Of a stretch of DNA of 64,000 nt, positions 38,263 to 47,260 are shown one piece after another; the stretch's first letter is position 1, and each line of letters starts with the position of its first letter. The stretch covers positions 737,605-801,604 of the forward strand of contig NZ_CP007597.1 of the NCBI RefSeq assembly GCF_000661955.1, read 5' to 3'. The notes below the pieces were generated by a model. It had not been told where the DNA came from. It saw only the letters and a list, made by a program, of their open reading frames with translations, and made no database searches. This DNA comes from Stenotrophomonas rhizophila. GTDB lineage: Bacteria; Pseudomonadota; Gammaproteobacteria; Xanthomonadales; Xanthomonadaceae. Position numbers and translations under genes: made by a program.

Positions 38263-39093
38263 ATGGAACGCATCGAACATCGCGCCGCCTTCGGCGGTTG
38301 GCAGGACGTGTACCAGCACCGCTCGGCGGTGCTGGGTTGCGAGATGAAGGTGGCGGTGTACCTGCCGCCGCAAGCGGCCACGCAGACACTGCCGGTGCTG
38401 TACTGGCTGAGCGGGCTGACCTGCACCGAGCAGAACTTCATCACCAAGGCGGGCGCGCAGCGCTATGCGGCCGAGCATGGGGTCATTCTGGTAGCGCCGG
38501 ACACCAGCCCGCGCGGTGACGACGTGGCCGACGCCGAGGGCTACGACCTGGGCAAGGGCGCGGGCTTCTACCTCAATGCCACCGAACAGCCGTGGGCGGC
38601 GCACTACCGCATGTACGACTACATCGTGGACGAACTGCCGGCGCTGGTGGAAGCGCATCTGCCGGCAAGCGGTGCGCGCAGCATCAGCGGGCATTCGATG
38701 GGCGGCCACGGTGCGTTGGTGATCGCGCTGAAGAACCCCGGCCGCTACCGCAGCGTGTCGGCGTTCTCGCCGATCGTGGCACCCACCCGCGTGCCGTGGG
38801 GCCAGAAGGCGTTCACCGCGTACCTGGGCGAAGACCGCAGCGGCTGGGCGGCGTGGGACGCCAGCGAACTGGTGGCCACCGCCGAAGAAAAGCTGCCGCT
38901 GCTGGTGGACCAAGGCGGTGGTGATGAATTCCTGGACACCCAGCTGCAGCCGCAGTGGCTGCAGGCCGCCTGCACCGCCGCAGGCCACCCGCTGCAGCTG
39001 CGCCTGCAGCCGGGGTACGACCACAGCTACTACTTCATCAGCACGTTCATCGGCGACCACATCGCGCACCACGCCAAGGCGCTGCACGCCTGA
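38263..39093 (+). CDS. fghA: S-formylglutathione hydrolase
   Basis: 276 residues, esterase D family. Hydrolyses S-formylglutathione to formate and glutathione, completing formaldehyde oxidation. Nucleophile in SGHSMGGHGAL, Asp in VDQGGGDEFLD, His in GYDHSYYFI; the SGLTCTEQNFITKAGAQ segment is a family hallmark. AAGGAAC stands before the ATG. Last gene of the operon, followed by three SMAG copies. Confidence 0.96.
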   Translation: MERIEHRAAFGGWQDVYQHRSAVLGCEMKVAVYLPPQAATQTLPVLYWLSGLTCTEQNFITKAGAQRYAAEHGVILVAPDTSPRGDDVADAEGYDLGKGAGFYLNATEQPWAAHYRMYDYIVDELPALVEAHLPASGARSISGHSMGGHGALVIALKNPGRYRSVSAFSPIVAPTRVPWGQKAFTAYLGEDRSGWAAWDASELVATAEEKLPLLVDQGGGDEFLDTQLQPQWLQAACTAAGHPLQLRLQPGYDHSYYFISTFIGDHIAHHAKALHA

Positions 39094-39095
39094 TC

Positions 39096-39206
39096 GTAGA
39101 GCCGACCGTTGGTCGGCTGCACGCGGTGACGGAAGGGTAGAGCCGACCGTTGGTCGGCTGCACGCGATACCGGAACAAGGAACAGCCACCCATGGGGTGG
39201 CTCTAC
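39096..39206. repeat. Three SMAG hairpins after fghA
   Basis: Two direct copies GTAGAGCCGACCGTTGGTCG at 39096 and 39137 and one inverted copy of the CCACCCATGGGGTGG type ending at 39206. They lie between the convergent fghA and RIO1-like genes. Confidence 0.85.
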
Positions 39207-39213
39207 CGCCGCC

Positions 39214-40074
39214 TCAATCCTCGTCTTCTTCCGCGGCCTCGCGACCCTGCTGGCGGATCAACGCTTCTTCGCGCGCATCGTTGATGGCGTGGCGCACGCT
39301 GTCCAGGTCGATGGTGGTTTCGTCGTGCACGAAGGTGCCGGTGAGCGGGCTGTCGGGCAGCAGGTCGCCGGCCTCGAACAACGCCCACATCTCCTCGCCG
39401 TACCAGCTGTCCAGCAGCTCCGGCGCGAAACGCCCCAGGTAGGCGGTGAGGTTGTTGACGTCACGCAGCAGCATGCTGCGCGCGGCATTGTTGCCGCCGG
39501 CGCTGACCACCTGCGGGAAGTCGATCACCACCGGGCCATCCGGCCCCACCAGCACGTTGTACGGCGACAGATCGCCATGGATCAGCCCGCAGCACAGCAT
39601 GCGCACCACCTGGCGGACCAGGGTCTGGTGGAAGTCGCGGGCCTGGTCGGCCTCCAGCTCAACTTCGCCCAGGCGCGCGGCGGAAAAGCCGTCGGCATCG
39701 GTCACCAGCTCCATCACCAGCACGCCGTGGTAGTAGCCATGCGGTTCGGGCACGCGCACACCGGCGTCGCGCAGCTGGTACAGCGCGTCCACCTCGGTGT
39801 TCTTCCAGGCCGTTTCCTGCTGCTTGCGACCGTACTTGCTGGCCTTGCCTACCGCACGCGCTTCACGGCTGCCGCGCACCTTGCGGCCTTCCTGGTACTG
39901 CACGCGCTGCTGGAAGCTGCGTTGGGCCATGTCCTTGTAGACCTTGGCACAGCGCACGTCGTCACCGCTGCGGACCACGTACACGGCCGCTTCCTTGCCG
40001 CTCTTGAGCGGGCGCAACACTTCATCGATCACGCCGTCGTCGATCAGCGCCTGCAAGCCTTGGGGGGTCTTCAC
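39214..40074 (-). CDS. RIO1-like serine protein kinase
   Basis: 286 residues, beginning with GTG (reading MKTPQGLQALIDDGVIDEVL). RIO kinase features: LKSGKEAAVYVV (nucleotide-binding flexible loop), catalytic loop CCGLIHGDLSPYNVLV with His-Gly-Asp, and VVIDFPQVV with metal-binding Asp. It matches the PA4780-type bacterial RIO kinases of about 285-297 residues. Substrates in bacteria are not settled; archaeal and eukaryotic RIO proteins act in ribosome maturation. The C-terminus is acidic (EAAEEDED). Confidence 0.92.
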   Translation of the reverse strand: MKTPQGLQALIDDGVIDEVLRPLKSGKEAAVYVVRSGDDVRCAKVYKDMAQRSFQQRVQYQEGRKVRGSREARAVGKASKYGRKQQETAWKNTEVDALYQLRDAGVRVPEPHGYYHGVLVMELVTDADGFSAARLGEVELEADQARDFHQTLVRQVVRMLCCGLIHGDLSPYNVLVGPDGPVVIDFPQVVSAGGNNAARSMLLRDVNNLTAYLGRFAPELLDSWYGEEMWALFEAGDLLPDSPLTGTFVHDETTIDLDSVRHAINDAREEALIRQQGREAAEEDED

Positions 40075-40196
40075 GGAATCTCGGGTATGCGGCCGGCGCC
40101 AATGCGCCAGCCTGAAAGGGGGAGGGATTTTCGCATCTTCGGGGCGGGCCGGCCATCGGCGGCTGTTCAAGCGGGCCGCCGCACCGCCGGGCGGGC

Positions 40197-40889
40197 TCAG
40201 GGCAGCCGCTGCTCGCCGCGCAGCACCGGGTAGGGATTCAGCGAGGCGCCCTCCCACCAGTGCTTTTCCGGGCCCAGGGTATGGATCTCGAAGTGCAGGT
40301 GCGGGGCGGCCGGACTGGCATTGCCGGTGCTGCCGACGTAGCCGATGACCTGGCCGCGGGTGACGGTCTGCTTCTCGGCCAGGCCGTCGGCATAGCGCTC
40401 AAGGTGGGCGTAGTAGTAGCAATACCGCCCACCGGGCTCGAACTGGTACACCGTCAGCCCGCCGCGATCGCTGTTGAACAGCTTCTCGATGGTGCCATCG
40501 GCCACCGCCAGCACGGGGGTGCCGGCCGGCGCCAGAATGTCGATGGCATCGTGCACGCGGCCTTCGCTGCGGGCGTCGGTGAAGGTGTCCTGCAGCTGGG
40601 CGGCGGTGATGCCCTGCACCGGCAGCACCAGCGCGCTGCCGTCTGCCGGGCGGGCCGGTGCCGCAGCCGGAGCAAGCGTCAGCGGCGCTGCCGGTGCCGC
40701 ACTGCTGGCCATCGCCGCTGGCGCCGCCCGGGTCGGGGCGGCCAGCGCCGCCGGATCAGCCGGGGGCGGCACCGGGACCGCAGCCGTGGCGTCCGCATCC
40801 GCGCGCGGGCCGTTCACCACCGGGCCCAGCCACCACCAGCCGGCGATCCCGACCACCAGTCCCAGTGCCAGCAGCTTGGTCAGTTTCAT
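40197..40889 (-). CDS. M23 family metallopeptidase (LytM domain)
   Basis: 230 residues. A signal anchor (LLALGLVVGIAGWWWLGPVV) and an Ala/Pro linker precede a LytM domain. Zinc ligands: the His/Asp of GRVHDAIDILAP and the HLHFEIH motif. Such proteins cut peptide cross-bridges in peptidoglycan. It starts 4 bases after the L,D-transpeptidase gene, so the two are cotranscribed and probably translationally coupled. The ligand set looks complete, so it should be active. Confidence 0.9.
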   Translation of the reverse strand: MKLTKLLALGLVVGIAGWWWLGPVVNGPRADADATAAVPVPPPADPAALAAPTRAAPAAMASSAAPAAPLTLAPAAAPARPADGSALVLPVQGITAAQLQDTFTDARSEGRVHDAIDILAPAGTPVLAVADGTIEKLFNSDRGGLTVYQFEPGGRYCYYYAHLERYADGLAEKQTVTRGQVIGYVGSTGNASPAAPHLHFEIHTLGPEKHWWEGASLNPYPVLRGEQRLP

Positions 40890-40893
40890 GCGG

Positions 40894-41859
40894 TCACTCC
40901 TGCATCACCACCGGCACCGACGCATCCACCGCGTCGGCCACCTGCAGCGCGTCCCAGTTGGTCATGCGCACGCAGCCGTGCGATTCGGTCTTGCCCACGT
41001 GGCCCGGCTCGGGCGTCCCGTGCAGGCCGTAATGCGGCTTGGAAATATCGATCCAGACCCGGCCCACCGGGTTGTTCGGGCCCGGCGGCAACAGCGCCTT
41101 GCTTTCCTTCTTGCTGGCATCCCAGAACAGCTTGGGGTTGTAGTGGAACGTGGGGTCGCGCGAGATGCCCAGGATCTTCCACTTACCGATCGGCAGCGGG
41201 TCGTGCTTGCTGCCCGAGGACACCGGGAACTGTGCGTACACCTTGCCCTGCGCGTCGTACAGGCGCAGCGTGGAATCGGACTTGTCGATCACCAGCTTGG
41301 CTGCCTTCGGCAACGCCGCCTGTGCGATGTTGGGTACCTGGATCTCGCTGCCGGCCTTGGCCAGGTCCACGCCGGGGTTGAGCGCGCGCAGCAGTTCGGG
41401 CGCGGCGTGGAAGCGTTCGCCCAGCGCCTCGTCCACCGATGCGTAGCCAAGCGCCTTCAGTTTGGCCTGCTCGGCCGGTTTCTTCGGAATGGGCGCGAAC
41501 GGGCCGGCCACATCCTCGGCAGTGAGCGTGTAGCGCGCCAGCACCGGGGTTGCGTCCGGCTGCAGCGCCTGCCAGGTGGCGTCATCCAGCTCGCCGGTCA
41601 CTTTTAGTCCACGTGCGGCCTGGAAGCCGGCCACCGCGCGCTTCTGGTTGGAGCCGGTCAGCCCGTCGATCTGGCCGGGCGAGAAATGCGCGCGATCCAG
41701 CAGCACCTGCGCGTGCAGGTCCGAACGCGGGCCGGTGGCGGGTGTGCTGCTTTCGGCAACCGGTGCGGGCAGGGCAGCCGGTTGCTGGGCAAATGCGGGC
41801 GTAGCGCTGGCAAGGGCCAGCACCAGCAGCGAAACGGTGGCAGTGGGACGCAACGGCAT
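40894..41859 (-). CDS. L,D-transpeptidase with N-terminal peptidoglycan-binding domain
   Basis: 321 residues with signal peptide (ending PAFAQ). A PG_binding_1-like repeat ([35 protein letters not shown], residues about 50-90) and a YkuD catalytic domain with [11 protein letters not shown] and SHGCVRM, catalytic Cys296. It forms 3-3 cross-links in peptidoglycan or attaches proteins to it. First gene of a two-gene unit with the M23 peptidase: a cross-link-forming and a cross-link-cutting enzyme made together. Confidence 0.93.
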   Translation of the reverse strand: MPLRPTATVSLLVLALASATPAFAQQPAALPAPVAESSTPATGPRSDLHAQVLLDRAHFSPGQIDGLTGSNQKRAVAGFQAARGLKVTGELDDATWQALQPDATPVLARYTLTAEDVAGPFAPIPKKPAEQAKLKALGYASVDEALGERFHAAPELLRALNPGVDLAKAGSEIQVPNIAQAALPKAAKLVIDKSDSTLRLYDAQGKVYAQFPVSSGSKHDPLPIGKWKILGISRDPTFHYNPKLFWDASKKESKALLPPGPNNPVGRVWIDISKPHYGLHGTPEPGHVGKTESHGCVRMTNWDALQVADAVDASVPVVMQE

Positions 41860-42046
41860 TGACTACTCCAGGGCGGGCTCACCTGCACCATGCCGCAGCG
41901 GTGTGCACGGCTGTTGTGAAAACGCTGACGCGCAGCTGAGCGCAGCGGCGAGCGCGTGCAGGCGCCGTGAAGTGGCGCGCGCGGCTGCACCGGGTGCAGG
42001 GCAAAGGCGGTATCGTGGGTCCACATCGCATCCGGGCGGGGATGGC

Positions 42047-43489
42047 ATGGCAGCTGTGTTGGCGGCGTTGTACATCGTGTGCCACGGATTGGCCCTGGTG
42101 CTGTTGCCGGGCCATGCGCAGGCGGTGTCGTTCTCGTTCCTGATCGGTGCGCCGGTGTTGGCCGCCCTGGCTTGTCTGTGGCGGATGCTGCACAGCCAGG
42201 CGCGGGTGGGGTGGCTGGCCTTGAGCGCCGGCATGCTGCTGTGGGTCGGTGGCATGGCGCTGAACATGTACCAGGAAATCGGCCTGGGCACGCCCGATGC
42301 AACCCCCGGGGTGAGCATGCTGTTGTACGTGCTGTACGGGGTGCCGTTGACGTTTGCGATGGCCCATCCGCGTTACGAGCCGTGGTACCTGGTGGTCATC
42401 GACGGCGCGCTGGCCCTGCTGCTGGGCTATCTGTTCTTCGTGCACACCTTCTCGTTCGCCACGATGAGCGATGCCCCCGAGCAGGGCATCAACAGCCTGC
42501 GCCTGATGTTCGACATCGAAAACCTGTTCATCGCCGCCTTCGCGCTGGTGCGCTACCTGGCCAGCGAGGACGCATCGCGGCGCATCTTCTTCCGCGCCCT
42601 GACCGCCTTCGCCTGGGTGTACATGGGCGTGGCAGCCTACATCAACCATGTCGCCACCGAGGCCAGTTACGGTGGCCTGACCGATCTGATCATCGACATT
42701 CCGTTCCTGCTGTTGGCTTGCCTGGCGCTGCGCCGTGGCGACGCGGTGGCCATGGACGCGCGGCGACGCCTGGCCCTGGCGGTGCGTGCCGGCAGCCCGT
42801 TGATCCTGCCGGCGGCCTTGCTGGTGGTGTCGGCCTTGATGGTGGAGGCACACCCGCACCTGGCCGTGGTCGGCTTCGCGCTGGCCACGCTGGGATCGGG
42901 CCTGCGCGGGGTGGTGATGCAGGTGCGCGCGATGGAACGCCAGGATCAGTTGAACGTGCTGGCGCGGGTGGATGCACTGACCGGTGTGGCCAACCGCCGC
43001 CAGTTCGATCAGGTGCTGCAGGCGGAGTGGAGCCGCGCGCGACGCAGCGGCCAGGGCATGGCGTTGCTGATGGTGGACATCGATCATTTCAAGGAATTCA
43101 ACGACCGCTTCGGCCACCCGCTGGGCGACGCCTGCCTGCGTGCCGTGGCCACCGCGCTGTCCGGATGCGCTACCCGTGGCACCGACGTGGTGGCCCGCTA
43201 CGGCGGCGAGGAGTTTGCGGTGGTGGTGTCAGGTACCACCCGCGACGGCGCGCTGGCCCTGGCCGAGACCATGCGCCTGGCGGTGGAGCGGTTGCGGCTG
43301 GCCACCGCCGATCCGATCGGCAGCGTGGGTGTCACCATCAGCATCGGGATGGCGCACGTGGCGCAGGTAACCTCGGCCGACCCCATCGCGTTGCTGGCCG
43401 CTACCGATGCCGCGTTGTACGAGGCCAAGCGCGCCGGCCGCAATCGCGTGGTGGAAGGTCGGCTGCCCGAGGCGCACGCTCAACCGTAG
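42047..43489 (+). CDS. Membrane diguanylate cyclase (GGDEF)
   Basis: 480 residues. About eight to ten hydrophobic helices (residues 1-300) form the sensory part. The C-terminal GGDEF domain has the active motif GGEEF at 386-390 and the inhibitory I-site RGTD at 377-380, five residues before it; LARVDALTGVANRRQFDQVL is the domain start. It should make c-di-GMP from two GTP with product feedback. No EAL domain. The signal sensed by the membrane part is unknown. Start ATG 42047; the 187-bp upstream gap shows nothing notable. Confidence 0.93.
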   Translation: MAAVLAALYIVCHGLALVLLPGHAQAVSFSFLIGAPVLAALACLWRMLHSQARVGWLALSAGMLLWVGGMALNMYQEIGLGTPDATPGVSMLLYVLYGVPLTFAMAHPRYEPWYLVVIDGALALLLGYLFFVHTFSFATMSDAPEQGINSLRLMFDIENLFIAAFALVRYLASEDASRRIFFRALTAFAWVYMGVAAYINHVATEASYGGLTDLIIDIPFLLLACLALRRGDAVAMDARRRLALAVRAGSPLILPAALLVVSALMVEAHPHLAVVGFALATLGSGLRGVVMQVRAMERQDQLNVLARVDALTGVANRRQFDQVLQAEWSRARRSGQGMALLMVDIDHFKEFNDRFGHPLGDACLRAVATALSGCATRGTDVVARYGGEEFAVVVSGTTRDGALALAETMRLAVERLRLATADPIGSVGVTISIGMAHVAQVTSADPIALLAATDAALYEAKRAGRNRVVEGRLPEAHAQP

Positions 43490-43509
43490 ATCCGTATCCC
43501 GCACGACAG

Positions 43510-43986
43510 TCAGCTGCGTACCCAGGCAGCCGGATCGAGCAGGCGCAGGCCCACCGGTGACAGCGTGGTCAGGCGCAGGCCAAGGTCGGCTTGGCGTGCG
43601 GCGTGGGCGCACTGGGCCAACTGGTCGCGCAGCGCCACCATGGCATCGCCGTCGTGGTGTGCACGCGGGCGCGGATGGCGCCATTGCGAGAGTCGGCGTA
43701 CGCAGGCCAGCAGGTCCAGTTCGGTGGCGCCGATGAACGGCGAGCCGGGTTGCAGCAGTTCGATCGGCGCGTGGCCGGTGCGCAGCAGTGGCACCAACGC
43801 AGTGAAGGCGCCGACGCCGTCGGCATCCAGGCCAAGGCCGCCCAGCAATGCGACGGCATCATCGCGGGTCGCGGGGTCGGCCACGCGGCGCAGCGCGCAC
43901 AGCAGGCGTTGCTCGACGGCATTGCATCGCCTGCCGATCGACTGGTAGCTGACGCGGGTGGGGGACATGGGGGTGCGATAGGGCAT
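43510..43986 (-). CDS. Hypothetical protein downstream of uspA-like gene
   Basis: 158 residues (or 152 from a second ATG). No signal peptide or membrane segment. It has leucine-rich helices (AVEQRLLCALRRVADPATRDDAVALLGGLGLDADGV) and ends with GLRLTTLSPVGLRLLDPAAW. I recognise no family. It begins 18 bases after the UspA gene, so it is very likely cotranscribed with it, and it converges with the diguanylate cyclase gene. Confidence 0.65.
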   Translation of the reverse strand: MPYRTPMSPTRVSYQSIGRRCNAVEQRLLCALRRVADPATRDDAVALLGGLGLDADGVGAFTALVPLLRTGHAPIELLQPGSPFIGATELDLLACVRRLSQWRHPRPRAHHDGDAMVALRDQLAQCAHAARQADLGLRLTTLSPVGLRLLDPAAWVRS

Positions 43987-44004
43987 GGGCGGCCTGCGAG
44001 GGGG

Positions 44005-44451
44005 TCAGGGACCGGCGTCGCGGACCTCGACCAGCACCGGGCACGGGGCGTGGTCGATGGTCCATTGGCCGACGGAGCGTTCAAACAAGCGCTCCATCCG
44101 GGAAAGATGCCGGTGGCCGATGACAATCAGGTCGCAGTCGTGCTCGCGGGCGTAATCGCACAGGACCTGGGCCGGTTCCCCGGCCGGGTGGCTGGCCACG
44201 CCATCGATGCCGCGCTCGCGCAGCTGGTCCAGCGCGGTGGTCAGCAGGTGCACGGCCTGCTGGCGCTGGGCGTCGGCGGCCGCGTACTCGGTGCGATCGG
44301 CGCGCGGGGCATCGTCGGCCAGCGCAAAGGCCGGGTCCAGTACGCACAGCAGGTGCAGGCGGGTGTGCGGGGTGGCCAGCGACCCGGCCAGTGCCAGCAC
44401 CTGGGCGTGCTGGGGGCCGCCGTCGATGGCGACCAGGATGGAGGTGAACAT
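44005..44451 (-). CDS. Universal stress protein (UspA family)
   Basis: 148 residues, single Usp domain: MFTSILVAIDGGPQHAQVLALAGSLA at the start and DLIVIGHRHLSRMERLFERSVGQWTIDHAPCPVLVEV at the end. The ATP-binding G-x2-G-x9-G(S/T) motif is only partly kept (GHRHLSR in place of GxxGxSG), so ATP binding is doubtful. Divergent from a LysR-type gene; first of a two-gene unit. Confidence 0.9.
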   Translation of the reverse strand: MFTSILVAIDGGPQHAQVLALAGSLATPHTRLHLLCVLDPAFALADDAPRADRTEYAAADAQRQQAVHLLTTALDQLRERGIDGVASHPAGEPAQVLCDYAREHDCDLIVIGHRHLSRMERLFERSVGQWTIDHAPCPVLVEVRDAGP

Positions 44452-44599
44452 GCGGCATCTCGCAAGGGGGACGGGGATGGTCGCGCAAAGCACCGCGCGC
44501 ACCCATGCCGTGCGCCGCAGGCATGGATTGCGCCAAACGCATGAATCCTCGAATTGGCATGCCGTAAAGTGACTGCCATCCCCCCTGTGTGCCACCGCC

Positions 44600-45508
44600 A
44601 TGCCTGACCTGAACCTGCTGCTTGCCTTGGACGTGCTGATCGAGGAGGGCAGCGTGGTCGGCGCTGCGCGGCGGATGAACCTGAGCGCGCCGGCGATGAG
44701 CCGCACCCTGGGGCGCATCCGCGAGGCGGTGGGCGACCCGGTGCTGGTGCGCTCGGGCCGGGGGCTGGCGCCCACCCCGCGCGCGCTGCAACTGCGCGAG
44801 CAGGTGCGCGAGGTGATCGAACAGGCGCACCTGGTGTTCAACGCCGGCCGCGAGGTCGACATGCTGACCCTGGAGCGCACCTTCAGCATCCGCGCCAACG
44901 ATGTGTTCGTGGGTACCTACGGCGGCCGCATGCGCGAGTTGTTCCAGTCCCAGGCACCGCGCGCAGTGCTGCGCTTCGTGCCCGAAGGCGACGGCGATGA
45001 CGATGCCATGCAGCAGGGCCGCATCGACCTGCACATCAGCACCGCCGGCAAGCACGGTGCCGACACCAAGGTGCAGAACCTGTTCAGTACCTCCTTCTTC
45101 GGGGCCGCGCGCGAGGACCACCCGCTGTTCGCCGACGAGATCACCGTGCAGCGGTTCGTCGCCTACGACCACATCGCGGTGTCGCGGCGCGGGCGCGCGC
45201 ATGGGCCGATCGACGATTACCTGACCACGCAGGGCCTGCAGCGCCGGGTGGCGCAGATCATGCCCACCTTCCATTCGGCGATCTTCGCCGCGGCCGATTC
45301 GGACCTGATCCTGCCGCAGATGCCGAGCGTGATGCTGGGGCGGCTGGAACGTCTGGGGGTGCCGCTGCGCCTGTTCGAGCTGCCGATTCCGGTCAGCACC
45401 GCCGTTGTGGTGCAGGCATGGCACCCACGCCTGGACAGCGATCTGGCGCATCGTTGGCTGCGCCGCAGCATCAAAGCCCTGTGTGACGCACAGTCAGGCC
45501 TGGCTTGA
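44600..45508 (+). CDS. LysR family regulator, probably of the adjacent efflux operon
   Basis: 302 residues. HTH with LNLLLALDVLIEEGSVVGAARRMNLSAPAMSRTLGRIREAVGDPVLVRSGRGLAPTPRA is of the NodD/NahR-like group (PBP2_LTTR_like_3), often activated by aromatic compounds. It lies 134 bases before, and in the same direction as, the MFS-HlyD-OMF operon, whose expression it probably controls. Confidence 0.92.
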   Translation: MPDLNLLLALDVLIEEGSVVGAARRMNLSAPAMSRTLGRIREAVGDPVLVRSGRGLAPTPRALQLREQVREVIEQAHLVFNAGREVDMLTLERTFSIRANDVFVGTYGGRMRELFQSQAPRAVLRFVPEGDGDDDAMQQGRIDLHISTAGKHGADTKVQNLFSTSFFGAAREDHPLFADEITVQRFVAYDHIAVSRRGRAHGPIDDYLTTQGLQRRVAQIMPTFHSAIFAAADSDLILPQMPSVMLGRLERLGVPLRLFELPIPVSTAVVVQAWHPRLDSDLAHRWLRRSIKALCDAQSGLA

Positions 45509-45642
45509 GTTGGGGACGCGGGCCGGGCGTGCAGGGTGACGCGCGAGACGTGCGCGTGACGCATTCCAGGATTGGCCGGCACAGCATTTTTCGCAGCATG
45601 CGCACTGCCTAGACTGCCGCTCCCCGTCGTGGAGTGGTTGCC

Positions 45643-45693
45643 ATGTTCCTGCTGTATGCCGTGCACTGTGCCGTTAGCGGCGGTGCGCGATGA
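45643..45693 (+). CDS. 16-residue leader ORF overlapping the MFS gene
   Basis: ATG at 45643 with GGAGTGG 7 bases before it opens a frame reading MFLLYAVHCAVSGGAR and stops at TGA 45691-45693. That stop overlaps the ATG of the transporter gene (ATGA). The ribosome site in front of the leader is much better than anything in front of the transporter ATG. It may serve as a coupling peptide that feeds ribosomes onto the transporter, or as a regulatory leader. No similarity known to me. Confidence 0.45.
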   Translation: MFLLYAVHCAVSGGAR

Positions 45694-47243
45694 ATGCGCT
45701 GAGCGCACCCGTGCCGGCCGCCGCTGCACCTGCCGCACCTGCCGCCCCGGCGTCGCCGCCGCAGGCCGTGCTGAGCCCGCGCCTGGCGGTCGGCCTGTGC
45801 GGCGTGCTGCTGGCGGTGCTGATCTCGGGCATCAACGAAAACGTCACCAAGGTCGCGCTGGCCGACATTCGCGGTGCGATGGGTTTCAGCGTCGATGCGG
45901 GCAGCTGGATCGTGGCGGTGTACACGGCGATGTCGGTCAGCGCGATGGCGTTCGCGCCGTGGTGTGCGGTGACGTTCTCGCTGCGTCGCTTTGCGATGTG
46001 CATGATCGGTGCGTTCATGCTGCTGGGCGTGCTCTGCCCGCTGGCGCCGGACCTGCCTTCTTTCCTGATCCTGCGCGCGCTGCAGGGCCTGGCCGGTGGC
46101 GCGTTGCCGCCGCTGCTGATGAGCGTGGCGCTGCGCTTCCTGCCGCCGGGCATCAAGTTGTACGGGCTGGCCGGCTATGCCCTCACCGCCACGTTCGGGC
46201 CCAGCCTGGGCACGCCGATGGCGGCGCTGTGGGTGGAATACGTGGGCTGGCACTGGGCCTTCTGGCAGATCGTGCCGTGGTGCGTCGCGGCCATCGCCAT
46301 GGTCGGCTGGGGCCTGCCGCAGGATCCGCTGCGGCTGGAACGCTTTGCACAGTTCAACGGGTTGGGCCTGGCGTTGGGCCTGCCGGCGCTGGTGATGCTG
46401 GTGCTGGGCCTGGTGCAGGGGCCACGGCTGGACTGGTTCGCCTCGCCGCTGATCTGCACGCTGCTCGGCGGCGGCAGTGGCCTGCTCGTGCTGTTTTTCT
46501 ACAACGAATGGTCGCACCCGCTGCCGTTCTTCAAGCTGCAGCTGCTGGCCAACCGCAACCTCAGCTACGCGCTGATCACCCTGGGCGGGGTGCTGTTCGT
46601 GCTGCTGGCGGTGATCCTGATTCCGTCCAGCTTCCTGGCCCAGGTGCAGGGCTACCGGCCGCTGCAGACCGCGCCGCTGATGCTGTGGGTGGCCATTCCA
46701 CAGCTGCTGGCACTGCCGTTGGTGGCCACGCTGCTCAACCAGCGCCGGGTGGACTGCCGCTGGGTGCAGGCGACCGGGCTGGCGTTGCTGGCGCTGGCCT
46801 GTTGGCTGGGCAGCCACCTGGGCACCGACTGGAACCGCGACAACTTCGTGCTGCTGCAACTGGTGCAGATTCTTGCCCAGCCGATGGCGGTGCTGCCGCT
46901 GTTGCTGCTGGCCACCGGCAGCCTGGCGCCGGCCGATGGCCCGTTCGCATCGGCCTGGTTCAACACGGTCAAGGGCTTTGCCGCGGTGCTGGCCGGGGGC
47001 GTGCTTGAGGCGGTGACCACCGCGCGCAACCACCTGCATTCCACCGTGCTGGTGGACCGCCTGGGCAACGCGCCGTGGCTGGACGCTGCCGCCTCGCCGT
47101 CGCTGGGCGCGCGCCTGCATGCGCAGGTGGTCGCACTCACCGCCGCCGATCTCTACCTGCTGGTTGCCGTGGTCGCCGTCGCGTTGATCGCGCTGATTCC
47201 ATGGCTGCCCACCCGCATCTTCCCGCCACGCGCCGTGGCTTGA
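45690..47243 (+). CDS. emrB: MFS drug exporter, DHA2 (EmrB) family
   Basis: 517 residues with fourteen predicted helices. After an Ala/Pro-rich cytoplasmic start comes GVLLAVLISGINENVTKVALADIRGAMG (DHA2 motif region D1), FLILRALQGLAGGALPPLLM and GWHWAFWQIVPW (motif C area). It is proton-driven and exports drugs or aromatic acids together with the membrane fusion protein and outer membrane factor encoded after it. Some of the usual D-x-T-I-V residues of helix 1 are changed (ENVTKVAL), as in other EmrB proteins linked to LysR regulators. Confidence 0.9.
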   Translation: MNALSAPVPAAAAPAAPAAPASPPQAVLSPRLAVGLCGVLLAVLISGINENVTKVALADIRGAMGFSVDAGSWIVAVYTAMSVSAMAFAPWCAVTFSLRRFAMCMIGAFMLLGVLCPLAPDLPSFLILRALQGLAGGALPPLLMSVALRFLPPGIKLYGLAGYALTATFGPSLGTPMAALWVEYVGWHWAFWQIVPWCVAAIAMVGWGLPQDPLRLERFAQFNGLGLALGLPALVMLVLGLVQGPRLDWFASPLICTLLGGGSGLLVLFFYNEWSHPLPFFKLQLLANRNLSYALITLGGVLFVLLAVILIPSSFLAQVQGYRPLQTAPLMLWVAIPQLLALPLVATLLNQRRVDCRWVQATGLALLALACWLGSHLGTDWNRDNFVLLQLVQILAQPMAVLPLLLLATGSLAPADGPFASAWFNTVKGFAAVLAGGVLEAVTTARNHLHSTVLVDRLGNAPWLDAAASPSLGARLHAQVVALTAADLYLLVAVVAVALIALIPWLPTRIFPPRAVA

Positions 47244-47260
47244 ATTCCAGGATATTTCCC

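Noticed and set aside
45572..47008. 478-codon plus-strand frame overlapping the MFS gene in another phase
   Set aside because: Low-complexity Arg/Ala/Gly composition; the MFS frame has fourteen helices and clear motifs.
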